DNA of 64,000 nucleotides, from contig FLQS01000067.1 in the NCBI GenBank assembly GCA_900078375.1, forward strand, positions 111,357-175,356. Direction: 5' to 3'. Of this stretch, positions 15,342 to 22,714 are shown one piece after another. This stretch comes from an uncultured Mycobacterium sp. (GTDB lineage Bacteria > Actinomycetota > Actinomycetes > Mycobacteriales > Mycobacteriaceae). A program made the translations under genes and the position numbers. The number at the start of each line of letters is the position of its first letter. Positions within the stretch are counted from its first letter, which is position 1. The notes below the pieces were generated by a model. The model searched no databases and was not told where the DNA came from. It saw nothing but the letters and a program-made list of their open reading frames with translations.

Positions 15342-15785
15342 CTACAGCGTCGGGCGCAGGGCGGGCACCACGGCGCCGATGAGGCCGCGGACCGTTCCCT
15401 TGAGCATGTCGTACATGTCGAAATAGTCCCGCCACAACGTGATTCGGCCGTTGTGCACCTCGAACACGCCGCACACCCAGAACTGCAGCCGCACCGGGCC
15501 GACCGCGAGCACGTCAGTGCGTTCGGTCAGCACCACGGGGCCGTTGACCGCGATGCGGTGGATCTTGGCCTCGAAGCCGAAGCTGGGGCGCTGCAGTTTG
15601 CGGAACATCTTGATGGCTCGTGCGCGGCCGCGAATGGTGGGGAAGCCGACGTTCTCGTAGACCAGGTTGTCGTCCAGTTGGGCGTCGGCGGTCGTCAGGT
15701 CCTGATCTTGCAGTGCGGCGAGGAAGACCTCGACGGTATGGGCGTTGTCAATGTCGGAGCTCACATTGGTGGTCTGCTCGGTCAT
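15342..15785 (-). CDS. ephG: Limonene-1,2-epoxide hydrolase family protein EphG
   Basis: The 147-residue protein has the NTF2-like fold of limonene epoxide hydrolases. The active-site set is visible as Y43, N45, R89, D91 and D120 (VYENVGF, ERTDVL, WRDYFDMY), which together position and polarise water to open an epoxide. It matches Rv2740. The natural substrate is not known; cholesterol or lipid epoxides have been proposed for the family. The ATG at 15785 lies 42 bases from the divergent glycosyltransferase start. Its TAG overlaps the Shine-Dalgarno of the next gene. Confidence 0.9.
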   Translation of the reverse strand: MTEQTTNVSSDIDNAHTVEVFLAALQDQDLTTADAQLDDNLVYENVGFPTIRGRARAIKMFRKLQRPSFGFEAKIHRIAVNGPVVLTERTDVLAVGPVRLQFWVCGVFEVHNGRITLWRDYFDMYDMLKGTVRGLIGAVVPALRPTL

Positions 15786-15827
15786 GCTCGCCAGCCTATT
15801 GCGAATGCGCTGTGGCAGGGTAGGCCC

Positions 15828-17000
15828 GTGCGCGTCGCGGTGGTGGCCGGTCCAGATCCGGGCCATGCGTTTCCCGCGATCGCGCTGTGCCTGCGGTTGG
15901 CTGCCGCCGGGGACGATCCCGTCCTGCTGACCGGCGCCGAATGGCTGGACACGGCGCGGGCGGCCGGCATCGAGGCCGTCGAACTCGCCGGCCTTGATCC
16001 CACCGACGCCGACGACGATACCGATGCCGGCGAGAAGATCCACCAGCGCGCGGCACGGATGGCCGTGCTCAACGCGCCGATTCTGCGCGAGCTGACACCC
16101 GATCTGATCGTCTCCGACGTGATCACCGTCTGTGGTGGGATGGCGGCTGAACTGCTGGGCATCCCGTGGGTCGAGCTGAACCCGCAGCCGTTGTATCTGC
16201 CGTCGCGGGGCCTGCCGCCGCTGGGCAGTGGGCTGGCGCCCGGTACCGGTATCCGTGGCCGGCTGCGGGACTCGATGCTGCGGGCCATGACCGCGCGGTC
16301 GGTGAAGGAAGGGCAGCGCCAGCGCTCGGCGGCGCGGGTCGAGATCGGACTGCCGGCCACCGAACCGGGGCCGGTACGCCGGCTGATCGCCACTCTGCCC
16401 GCGCTGGAGGTGCCGCGCCCGGACTGGCCCACTGAAGCCGTCGTCGTCGGGCCACTGCATTTCGAGCCGACTGCCGCCGTCCTACCGATCCCGCCAGGGG
16501 AGGGCCCGGTGATCGTGGTGGCGCCGTCGACCGCCACGATCGGAGCCGCCGGCGTGGCCGAGCTGGTGCTGCAACACCTGGTCCCGGGCCGCACCCTGCC
16601 CGCGGGCTCGCGGGTGGTGATCTCCCGCCTTGGCGGTGCGGACCTGGACGTTCCGCCGTGGGCGAGCGTCGGCCTCGGCCGCCAGGACGAGCTACTGGCC
16701 CACGCCGATCTGGTGATCTGCGGCGGCGGGCACGGCATGCTGTCCAAGACACTGCTCGCCGGTGTGCCGATGGTGGTGCTCCCCGGCGGCGGTGACCAAT
16801 GGGAGTTGGCGAATCGTGTTGTGCGGCAAGGTAGTGCGCGTCTGATCCGGCCGCTGACCGCCGAGGCACTGGCGGCTGAGGTGGGTGAAGTGCTGTCGTC
16901 GCCGGGGTATCGGGACGCGGCCCGCCGCGCCGGGGAGAGCATTCGACAGGTCACCGATCCGGTGCGGGTGTGCCATGAGGCGACGCGGGCGGCTGGGTAA
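15828..17000 (+). CDS. Glycosyltransferase family 1-like protein (Rv2739c-like)
   Basis: The 390-residue protein has the two-domain GT-B pattern of UDP-sugar glycosyltransferases. It begins VRVAVVAGPDPGHAFPAIALCLRLAAAG and contains the C-terminal donor site segment ADLVICGGGHGMLSKTLLAGVPMVVLPGGGDQWELANRV. That segment is the relaxed form of the HxG-T-xEx2-GxP-x8-DQ box seen in macrolide-type transferases. Acceptor and sugar are unknown. The GTG at 15828 begins the first beta strand directly and is divergent from ephG. The stop codon doubles as part of the next gene's -10 element. Confidence 0.85.
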   Translation: MRVAVVAGPDPGHAFPAIALCLRLAAAGDDPVLLTGAEWLDTARAAGIEAVELAGLDPTDADDDTDAGEKIHQRAARMAVLNAPILRELTPDLIVSDVITVCGGMAAELLGIPWVELNPQPLYLPSRGLPPLGSGLAPGTGIRGRLRDSMLRAMTARSVKEGQRQRSAARVEIGLPATEPGPVRRLIATLPALEVPRPDWPTEAVVVGPLHFEPTAAVLPIPPGEGPVIVVAPSTATIGAAGVAELVLQHLVPGRTLPAGSRVVISRLGGADLDVPPWASVGLGRQDELLAHADLVICGGGHGMLSKTLLAGVPMVVLPGGGDQWELANRVVRQGSARLIRPLTAEALAAEVGEVLSSPGYRDAARRAGESIRQVTDPVRVCHEATRAAG

Positions 17001-17003
17001 GTT
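16998..17003 (+). promoter_or_regulatory. -10 element (TAAGTT) for leaderless DUF3046 gene, overlapping a stop codon
   Basis: TAAGTT begins with the TAA stop of the glycosyltransferase and ends six bases before the GTG at 17010, the spacing expected for a leaderless start. Confidence 0.35.
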
Positions 17004-17009
17004 GGTGAC

Positions 17010-17204
17010 GTGCGGCTGACGGAATTCCGGGAACTGGTGGATGCGCAGTTCGGTCGGGTTCGCGGGGGCTCACTGCTGGTCGACCACGTGCTGACTCAGC
17101 TGGGCGGACGTACCGCCACGCAGGCCATCGAGGACGGTGTGGACCCCCGCGACGTATGGCGGGCGCTGTGCGCGGACTTCGACGTGCCGCGCGATCAGTG
17201 GTAG
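17010..17204 (+). CDS. DUF3046 small protein (Rv2738c-like)
   Basis: The 64-residue protein starts VRLTEFRELVDAQFG and ends in DVPRDQW, the typical DUF3046 pattern. The family regularly precedes recA in actinobacteria. A function is not established. The GTG start is supported by the conserved N-terminus and by a TANNNT element six bases upstream. Confidence 0.88.
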   Translation: MRLTEFRELVDAQFGRVRGGSLLVDHVLTQLGGRTATQAIEDGVDPRDVWRALCADFDVPRDQW

Positions 17205-17233
17205 CCGACACGCTCGGCGCGCCTTGCTTGCCA

Positions 17234-17249
17234 TCGAACACATGTTCGC
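17234..17249. promoter_or_regulatory. LexA (SOS) box upstream of recA
   Basis: TCGAAC-ACAT-GTTCGC matches the mycobacterial SOS box TCGAAC-N4-GTTCGA with a single change at the last base. A TANNNT element (TATCGT, 17250-17255) begins on the next base, so LexA would block polymerase directly. Confidence 0.8.
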
Positions 17250-17273
17250 TATCGTGGTCGACGTTCGCCCGTT

Positions 17274-17296
17274 TTGTCGGAGCCCTGCCCTAGCGT
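17274..17296 (+). promoter_or_regulatory. PafBC-type (RecA-NDp) DNA-damage promoter of recA
   Basis: TTGTCGGAG at 17274-17282, eight bases, then TAGCGT at 17291-17296 fits TTGTCRGTG-N8-TANNNT with one change in the upstream element. This element drives the LexA-independent damage response through PafBC. The predicted start lies about 47 bases before the recA ATG. Confidence 0.75.
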
Positions 17297-17350
17297 CACG
17301 GCCAACCGACCGAGAACCGGTCAACAACGACTACCGGAAGAGGTATCACC

Positions 17351-18403
17351 ATGGCGCCACAAGCCCTCGATCGCGAGAAAGCCCTCGAACTCGCGCTCGC
17401 ACAGATCGAAAAGAGTCACGGCAAAGGCTCGGTGATGCGTCTTGGTGACGAGATACGCCAACCGATCTCGGTCATCCCGACCGGATCCATCGCCCTGGAC
17501 GTGGCGCTGGGCATCGGCGGCCTGCCGCGTGGCCGCATTATCGAGATCTACGGCCCGGAGTCCTCTGGTAAGACCACCGTCGCGCTGCATGCGGTGGCCA
17601 ATGCCCAGGCCGCAGGCGGTATCGCGGCCTTCATTGACGCCGAGCACGCGCTGGATCCCGACTATGCCAAGAAGCTCGGTGTCGACACCGATGCCCTGCT
17701 GGTCAGCCAGCCCGACACCGGTGAGCAGGCGCTCGAGATCGCCGACATGCTGATCCGCTCCGGTGCGCTGGACATCCTGGTCATCGACTCGGTAGCCGCT
17801 CTGGTGCCGCGCGCCGAGATCGAGGGCGAGATGGGCGACAGCCACGTCGGCCTGCAGGCCCGGCTGATGAGCCAGGCGTTGCGCAAGATCACCGGCGCCC
17901 TGAGCAATTCGGGCACCACCGCGATCTTCATCAACCAGCTGCGCGAAAAGATCGGCGTGATGTTCGGCTCGCCCGAAACCACCACGGGCGGTAAGGCGTT
18001 GAAGTTCTACTCCTCGGTGCGCCTGGATGTGCGCCGCATCGAGACGCTCAAGGACGGCACCGACGCGGTGGGCAACCGCACCCGCTGCAAGGTGGTCAAG
18101 AACAAGATGGCCCCGCCGTTCAAGCAGGCCGAGTTCGACATCCTCTACGGCAAGGGCATCAGCCGCGAGGGCTCGCTCATCGACATGGGCGTCGAACACG
18201 GCTTTATCCGCAAGTCCGGATCGTGGTTCACCTACGAGGGTGAGCAGCTCGGGCAGGGCAAGGAGAACGCCCGCAACTTCCTGATCGAGAACCCCGACGT
18301 CGGCAACGAGGTCGAGAAGAAGATCAAGGAGAAGCTCGGTATCGGCGCGGTGGTAACCGATGAACTCGTCGACGACGTCCTGCCCGCCCCAGTCGACTTC
18401 TGA
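17351..18403 (+). CDS. recA: Recombinase RecA (no intein)
   Basis: The 350-residue protein is a complete RecA: Walker A GPESSGKT at residues 68-75, the FIDAEHALDP segment, the ILVIDSVAALVPRAEIEGEMGD loop L1 region and the L2/GGKALKFYSSVRLDVRR region. It pairs homologous strands and triggers LexA self-cleavage. Unlike M. tuberculosis and M. leprae RecA it carries no intein. Transcription appears to be under both LexA and PafBC control. recX starts inside its 3' end. Confidence 0.98.
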   Translation: MAPQALDREKALELALAQIEKSHGKGSVMRLGDEIRQPISVIPTGSIALDVALGIGGLPRGRIIEIYGPESSGKTTVALHAVANAQAAGGIAAFIDAEHALDPDYAKKLGVDTDALLVSQPDTGEQALEIADMLIRSGALDILVIDSVAALVPRAEIEGEMGDSHVGLQARLMSQALRKITGALSNSGTTAIFINQLREKIGVMFGSPETTTGGKALKFYSSVRLDVRRIETLKDGTDAVGNRTRCKVVKNKMAPPFKQAEFDILYGKGISREGSLIDMGVEHGFIRKSGSWFTYEGEQLGQGKENARNFLIENPDVGNEVEKKIKEKLGIGAVVTDELVDDVLPAPVDF

Positions 18404-18890
18404 GACCCGCGAAGAGCAGGCGCACGCTCTGTGTTTGCGCCTGCTCACCGCGCGGTCGCGGACTCGATCTGAGCTGGCCGGGCAGCTGGCCAAGCGGGGA
18501 TACCCCGACGAGGTCGCCGCGACGGTACTGAATCGGCTGGCCGCCGTCGGCCTGATCGACGATGCGGACTTCGCCGAGCAGTGGGTTCGATCGCGACGGG
18601 CGAGAGCCGGAAAAGGCAAGCGCGCCTTGGCTTCTGAGCTGCGGACCAAGGGCGTCGATGACGACGTGATCGCTGCGGCGCTCGACGGCATCGACGCCGG
18701 TGCGGAGCGGCTACGCGCCGAGCAGTTGGTGGAGCAGAAGCTGCGCCGCGAGGCGCTGGCGGACGCCGACGACACTAAGGTGATGCGCAGGCTGGTCGGC
18801 ATGCTGGCCCGGCGTGGCTACAACCAGAGCATGGCCGTCGCCGTGGTCAACGAGGGGATTGCGGCCGAGCGGGAACGCCGGCGGGTCTGA
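18360..18890 (+). CDS. recX: Regulatory protein RecX
   Basis: The 176-residue all-helical protein is RecX, which binds RecA filaments and limits their activity. Three helical repeats are visible, with RSELAGQLAKRGYPDEVAATVLNRL and GLIDDADFAEQWVRSRR as the clearest. The ATG at 18360 overlaps recA by 44 bases, which gives translational coupling. A start a few codons later would also be compatible with family alignments. The stop directly abuts the convergent lipoprotein gene, with no spacer. Confidence 0.93.
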   Translation: MNSSTTSCPPQSTSETREEQAHALCLRLLTARSRTRSELAGQLAKRGYPDEVAATVLNRLAAVGLIDDADFAEQWVRSRRARAGKGKRALASELRTKGVDDDVIAAALDGIDAGAERLRAEQLVEQKLRREALADADDTKVMRRLVGMLARRGYNQSMAVAVVNEGIAAERERRRV

Positions 18891-19463
18891 TCACCGCGTG
18901 CTCAGCAGATTTTTCATGGTGGAGATCTGCCGCTTCTGAGTGGCTTCGTTGGCCTCGGCGAGGGCAACCGTTGCCCGGTATTCGCCCTGACCGCTCTCGG
19001 TCTTGCTGAGCTCCATCGCCTGCTGGCGGTTGGCGATCATCTGCTGGAGGAAAAGCCGGGCGGCCGTGGCGGTGTCGGCATTTGTGACGTCGGCGATCGA
19101 CGGATCCGTTGCCAATACGGTGACGTCGCCAGCCTTGGCGTCCGGCGGATTGCCCCAATCGTTGAGCCAAGCCTGCAGCTGGGGGATCTCGGGGCCGTCA
19201 ATGCTTTTGACGCTATTCGCCATGTCCGCGACATCGCGGTCGACGTCAGGCTTGGCCAGCAGGGCGTCACTCAACGCGACCGCTCGCTGCGCGATGGGAA
19301 TCATCTGCTGGGCGAAGGCGATGTCGGCGGTGTTGTGTTCTTCATAGCCGGCGGGCTGGGTGGTCGGTGCCTGGCCAGTCGTCCCCTGGTGCACGGCGCA
19401 TCCGGCGAGCATGGTCAACGCCATCAGGGCGCCGGCGCCGGTCTTGGCAAGCTGCGCGCGCAT
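18891..19463 (-). CDS. DUF305-domain lipoprotein
   Basis: The 190-residue protein has a signal peptide with lipobox LAGC (Cys22), then a DUF305 ferritin-like helical region: AFAQQMIPIAQRAVALSDAL and FLQQMIANRQQAMELSKTESG. Such proteins sit outside the membrane and are often linked to metal stress, but the usual HxxH-type metal pairs are weak or missing here. A strong AGGAGG site lies before the ATG at 19463. It is convergent to recX and probably forms its own unit. Confidence 0.82.
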   Translation of the reverse strand: MRAQLAKTGAGALMALTMLAGCAVHQGTTGQAPTTQPAGYEEHNTADIAFAQQMIPIAQRAVALSDALLAKPDVDRDVADMANSVKSIDGPEIPQLQAWLNDWGNPPDAKAGDVTVLATDPSIADVTNADTATAARLFLQQMIANRQQAMELSKTESGQGEYRATVALAEANEATQKRQISTMKNLLSTR

Positions 19464-19574
19464 GTGGACCTCCTTTCCTGCGATTTATACCCGCACGGGC
19501 GCGACAGTCAAGCTCTGGCGGGTCCGTAACCTGCGCCTGGGCCGGCCGGTGAGCGTGCGGGCTAGGCTTCGCGC

Positions 19575-19967
19575 ATGCGGATCTCGGCCAAGCTCGCGCC
19601 CACATTCGACTATCCCGAGCTCGAACAGTTCTGGCGCAGCGCCGACGAACTGGGCTTCGACGCGATCTGGAACTACGACCACTTCTACGGCCTGGCCGAC
19701 AACGCCACACCCACGCCCAGTCACGGCGCCCCGGAGCTGTGGGGTGAGGTCAACACCCGGCTCGGCCAAGCGTGTGCCGAGGTCGGGCGCGATCCGGCCG
19801 AGATCCGCCGATCCGTCCAGATCTTCCTGTATCCGCTGCAGCCCGAGCAGGTCGCTTCCCAGCTCGACCAGTTGCCGCGCTTCGCCGAATTGGGCTGCGA
19901 GCACGCGGTGCTGTCGTTCTACCAGTCGCCGTCGGCCGAGCTGCTACAGCGCTGCGCAGCACTGTGA
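19575..19967 (+). pseudogene. Luciferase-like (LLM-class) oxidoreductase with large internal deletion
   Basis: The 130-residue reading frame joins the first about 45 residues of an F420/FMN luciferase-like oxidoreductase (MRISAKLAPTFDYPELEQFW ... FDAIWNYDHFYGL) directly to the last 80 (APELWGEVNTRLGQACAEVG ... LGCEHAVLSFY). Family members have about 280 residues in a TIM barrel. The missing middle removes most barrel strands and the cofactor site, so an active enzyme is unlikely. The deletion keeps the frame. It marks the left edge of the accessory region after the DUF305 gene. Confidence 0.7.
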
Positions 19968-20274
19968 CCTTCGTACTACTCGTCGTATCGGGTAGGGGAG
20001 TTCCGCTTTTTAGGTAGGCCGCTACTCACGGCGAGCTCCTCCCGGCGTCCTATCGTGAACGTGGAGCCGTGTTCGAGTCATCGACATCGAAGCCCGGCCG
20101 GGGGGGAATGCCGTGTGCGCCAGATCTGCTAGACAAAGTCCTCGCTCGCTGTCGACCGCAGTTGACGGCCGAGCCGCCGGTATCGAACGCCCGCCGCACA
20201 ACGCGGGCCACTGTCCCGTGATAGCGCCAGTGCGACTTCGCAATACGAATACCGAGTAGGCAAGGAGCAGTGCA
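19968..20274. other. 307-base gap before the six-gene accessory cluster
   Basis: I see no convincing gene here. It should hold the promoter of the downstream cluster. TATCGT at 20051-20056 fits TANNNT but has no clear -35 and would leave a leader of over 200 bases. A small inverted repeat TGCGA-CT-TCGCA lies at 20231-20242, shortly before the AAGGAG site of the first gene. No tRNA, integrase or attachment repeat was recognised. Confidence 0.5.
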
Positions 20275-20676
20275 ATGCCCGACGATCCTCCCAGCCAAGA
20301 CTTCACGTGGCGCTTCAGCATGGCCTTCGATGGCGCGGCGCTTGCGGTCACCGAGGTCGACACCGTGGAAATGCGTACTGGCCCGTCTGATCGGACCGAC
20401 GATATCAGTGGCTTCGCCGGGTTCTGGTACGAGCTCCGTGACACGAACGACGCCGTGCTCTTCCGCAGGATCTCCGAGAACCCGATGTCTCCACACTACG
20501 AAATGCCCACCGAGGATGGAACTTTCGTTCGCGCGAAGGGAGATTCTTCAGCGGGTTCGTTCGATTTGCTCGCACCCGCGCTCGGGAACGCCGCGACCCT
20601 CGTGATCTTTGGGCCCGACCCGGTGGACAACGACCAGGGCATCGCGGCAGCCGCGTTGGCCACCGTCGAACTCTAG
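20275..20676 (+). CDS. Small acidic, beta-rich hypothetical protein, first gene of the accessory cluster
   Basis: I do not recognise this 133-residue protein. It has no signal peptide or membrane segment. Alternating hydrophobic stretches (FTWRFSMAFDGAALAVTEVD, GFWYELRDTNDAVLFRRI, ATLVIFGP) suggest a small beta-sandwich, and the protein is acidic. It has an AAGGAG site and lies eight bases ahead of the M64 peptidase gene. Its stop and the next ribosome-binding site nearly touch, so it is very likely co-expressed with the peptidase and may act as its partner. Confidence 0.72.
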   Translation: MPDDPPSQDFTWRFSMAFDGAALAVTEVDTVEMRTGPSDRTDDISGFAGFWYELRDTNDAVLFRRISENPMSPHYEMPTEDGTFVRAKGDSSAGSFDLLAPALGNAATLVIFGPDPVDNDQGIAAAALATVEL

Positions 20677-20684
20677 GGAGCGAA

Positions 20685-22421
20685 ATGACTGAACACGACG
20701 GCGCCATCGTCGGTCGCCAAACGGTACGACAACACGGTCCCGCGGCCCGCCGCTTCAATGTGATGGTCGTCGCCGATGGCTTCCGGGCAGCCGACCAGGC
20801 GGCCTTCGCCACCGGTGTCGTACAGTTCGTCAACACCCTGTTCGCCACGCCGCCCTTCGATATCTACCGAACGGCCATCAACGTGTATCGCCTCGACGTC
20901 ACATCCACCGATACCGGCGCCGATGACCCGGCCGGGGACCCGTGTGGGGGAACCGGCGCCGTCGCCCGCACATTCTTTGACTCGACGTTCTGTTTCCGCC
21001 GCCAGACCCACCGATTGCTGGCGGGGGACGACGACAGGATTGTTGCGGCGGCCAAAGCGGCGTTGCCCGAAACACATCAGGTGATGCTCTTGGTCAACAG
21101 CACTCAATACGGCGGCTCGGGCGGCAAGGCTGCGACCTTCTCGCTGCACCCGGACTCGGCGGGCATCGCCATCCATGAGATGGGCCATTCCTCGTTCCAC
21201 CTCGCCGACGAGTACCCGACTTATGAGAAGTGCGGGGTGCCAGATCCAGCGCACGAGTCCTACACCGGGAACGAACTAGGGCAGGTGAACCTCACCAAGT
21301 CGACGGTGTGGGCATCCGTCAAATGGCACGACCTGCTGACCGTGCCAGACACCGCGCTGCCCACCCTGAGCAATCCGAACTGCGCACAGTGCGATGATCG
21401 CCCCAATCCGTTGGGGCCCAAGGATGTCGGCGCTTATTCCGGCGGTGGCTACTTCCACTGCGGCATATACCGGCCCACATACAACTGCAAGATGAAGGAC
21501 CTGGCCGCACCGTTCTGCCCGGTGTGCCACAAACAGATCTCAGGAACCCTGTCCCGCTTCGCGCACCGCCCCGAAGAGGTCTCGCGCGAGGGGTGGTCTC
21601 TGGGATGGACGCATTTCGTTCCGTTCGATCTGGCCGGCGTGTGCCACATGTTGTCCTACAAACAACAGAGCGGTGGGGTCAGCATCGACCGGTTGCGCGC
21701 AGATGCCAGCGGCTGGGACAACACGATGGGGTCCACGTGGGGTGGCAAGTGGACCGGCATCACCGCGTTGAAGTCGACGGCCGGAGCGCATCTGCTGCTC
21801 TACCGCGCGTCGACCGGAAGTGCCGAATTGGACGACGTCAGCGCCGACGGGGCCGATGTCACTACCCGGTGGACGGCGAACTGGACGACCGGATGGACAC
21901 ACTTCGCGCCATTCACCATGGGCGGCAACCAGTTCCTGCTGTCGTACAAACAAGCTACCGGCAGTGTGGCGATCGATCAGCTGCTGCCCGACGGTTCGGG
22001 GTTCAAGAACACGATGGGGTCGACATGGTCGTCGGGCTGGACCCACTTCGTGCCGCTGAGTACCGGACCTCGCCAGCAGCTGCTTCTCTATGACACCGCC
22101 GCCGGCAGAGCCCAGCTGTGCGGGATTTCGCCGGACGGACAAGATGTCACCACGACCGCCAACTTCACCTGGAGCCCGGGCTGGACTGCCTTCACTCCGT
22201 TCACCCGGTTCGGCGACACCTTCTACGTTGCCTATCGCGCCGGTGACGGGCTGATGTCGGTGGACCGGGTGCGGCCGGACGGCACCGGCGTGGACACCTT
22301 GCTGTACCGCAATTGGCAGCCCGGCTGGACGTTGTTCGCTGCGCTGCACATCGGCGACGAGCCGTACGAGGTTGCCTACAAGGGTGCCGACGGCACTGCG
22401 GCTATCGACCACATCTGGTAA
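20685..22421 (+). CDS. M64-family (IgA-peptidase-like) zinc metallopeptidase with C-terminal propeller-like repeats
   Basis: The 578-residue protein begins with an M64-like catalytic domain: RRFNVMVVADGF, then HEMGHSSFHLADEY with H164-E165-H168 as zinc and catalytic residues. A cysteine-rich stretch follows (about 180-280). The C-terminal part has six repeats of about 46-48 residues, each opening with a GWT-x-F-x-PF-like motif and containing L-L-x-Y and G-x-(V/A)-x-I-D motifs. This is the look of a lectin-type beta-propeller. Unlike most M64 peptidases it shows no signal peptide. The substrate is unknown; binding of sugars by the tail is inference. Confidence 0.83.
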   Translation: MTEHDGAIVGRQTVRQHGPAARRFNVMVVADGFRAADQAAFATGVVQFVNTLFATPPFDIYRTAINVYRLDVTSTDTGADDPAGDPCGGTGAVARTFFDSTFCFRRQTHRLLAGDDDRIVAAAKAALPETHQVMLLVNSTQYGGSGGKAATFSLHPDSAGIAIHEMGHSSFHLADEYPTYEKCGVPDPAHESYTGNELGQVNLTKSTVWASVKWHDLLTVPDTALPTLSNPNCAQCDDRPNPLGPKDVGAYSGGGYFHCGIYRPTYNCKMKDLAAPFCPVCHKQISGTLSRFAHRPEEVSREGWSLGWTHFVPFDLAGVCHMLSYKQQSGGVSIDRLRADASGWDNTMGSTWGGKWTGITALKSTAGAHLLLYRASTGSAELDDVSADGADVTTRWTANWTTGWTHFAPFTMGGNQFLLSYKQATGSVAIDQLLPDGSGFKNTMGSTWSSGWTHFVPLSTGPRQQLLLYDTAAGRAQLCGISPDGQDVTTTANFTWSPGWTAFTPFTRFGDTFYVAYRAGDGLMSVDRVRPDGTGVDTLLYRNWQPGWTLFAALHIGDEPYEVAYKGADGTAAIDHIW

Positions 22422-22445
22422 CCAACTGAAGGCTGGAGGCCTGCG

Positions 22446-22694
22446 ATGGTCGCATGCGCATTGATCACCGGCACACAAGAAGCGATGGCTGGGCTGGTCA
22501 CCGTCGCCGACCTGTCCTTGGTCCGGGCGACCGCGAGCCAGGTGGCCGACGGGCAGTGGAGCGTCGTCGCCTACGCGCCGATCGAAACGCTCGACACCTT
22601 GGCCGCACTGGAGTACCAGGTCGTGGTACTTCGCGACGAGGCGGCGCTGCAGCAGCAGTGGGACGCCATCAGTGAGCAGATCGAAGTGGAATAG
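22446..22694 (+). CDS. Small hypothetical protein of the accessory cluster
   Basis: The 82-residue protein is not recognised. It begins MVACALITGTQEAMAGLVTV and ends in a Glu-rich tail, and is predicted soluble with mixed helix and strand. A GGAGG site lies ten bases before the ATG. It sits between the two peptidase genes, 24 bases after the M64 gene and 20 before the M14 gene, so it is probably part of the same message. An inhibitor or adaptor role is possible but not shown. Confidence 0.65.
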   Translation: MVACALITGTQEAMAGLVTVADLSLVRATASQVADGQWSVVAYAPIETLDTLAALEYQVVVLRDEAALQQQWDAISEQIEVE

Positions 22695-22714
22695 GTCAGG
22701 AAGAAGGCTGGGGG

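Noticed and set aside
17351..18403. Intein in recA
   Set aside because: The 350-residue protein is collinear with intein-free RecA, and no insertion or Hint motifs are present.
20008..20026. IdeR-like iron box (TTAGGTAGG...) before the accessory cluster
   Set aside because: Only the first half resembles the TTAGGTTAGGCTAACCTAA consensus. The second half does not pair, so it is probably chance.
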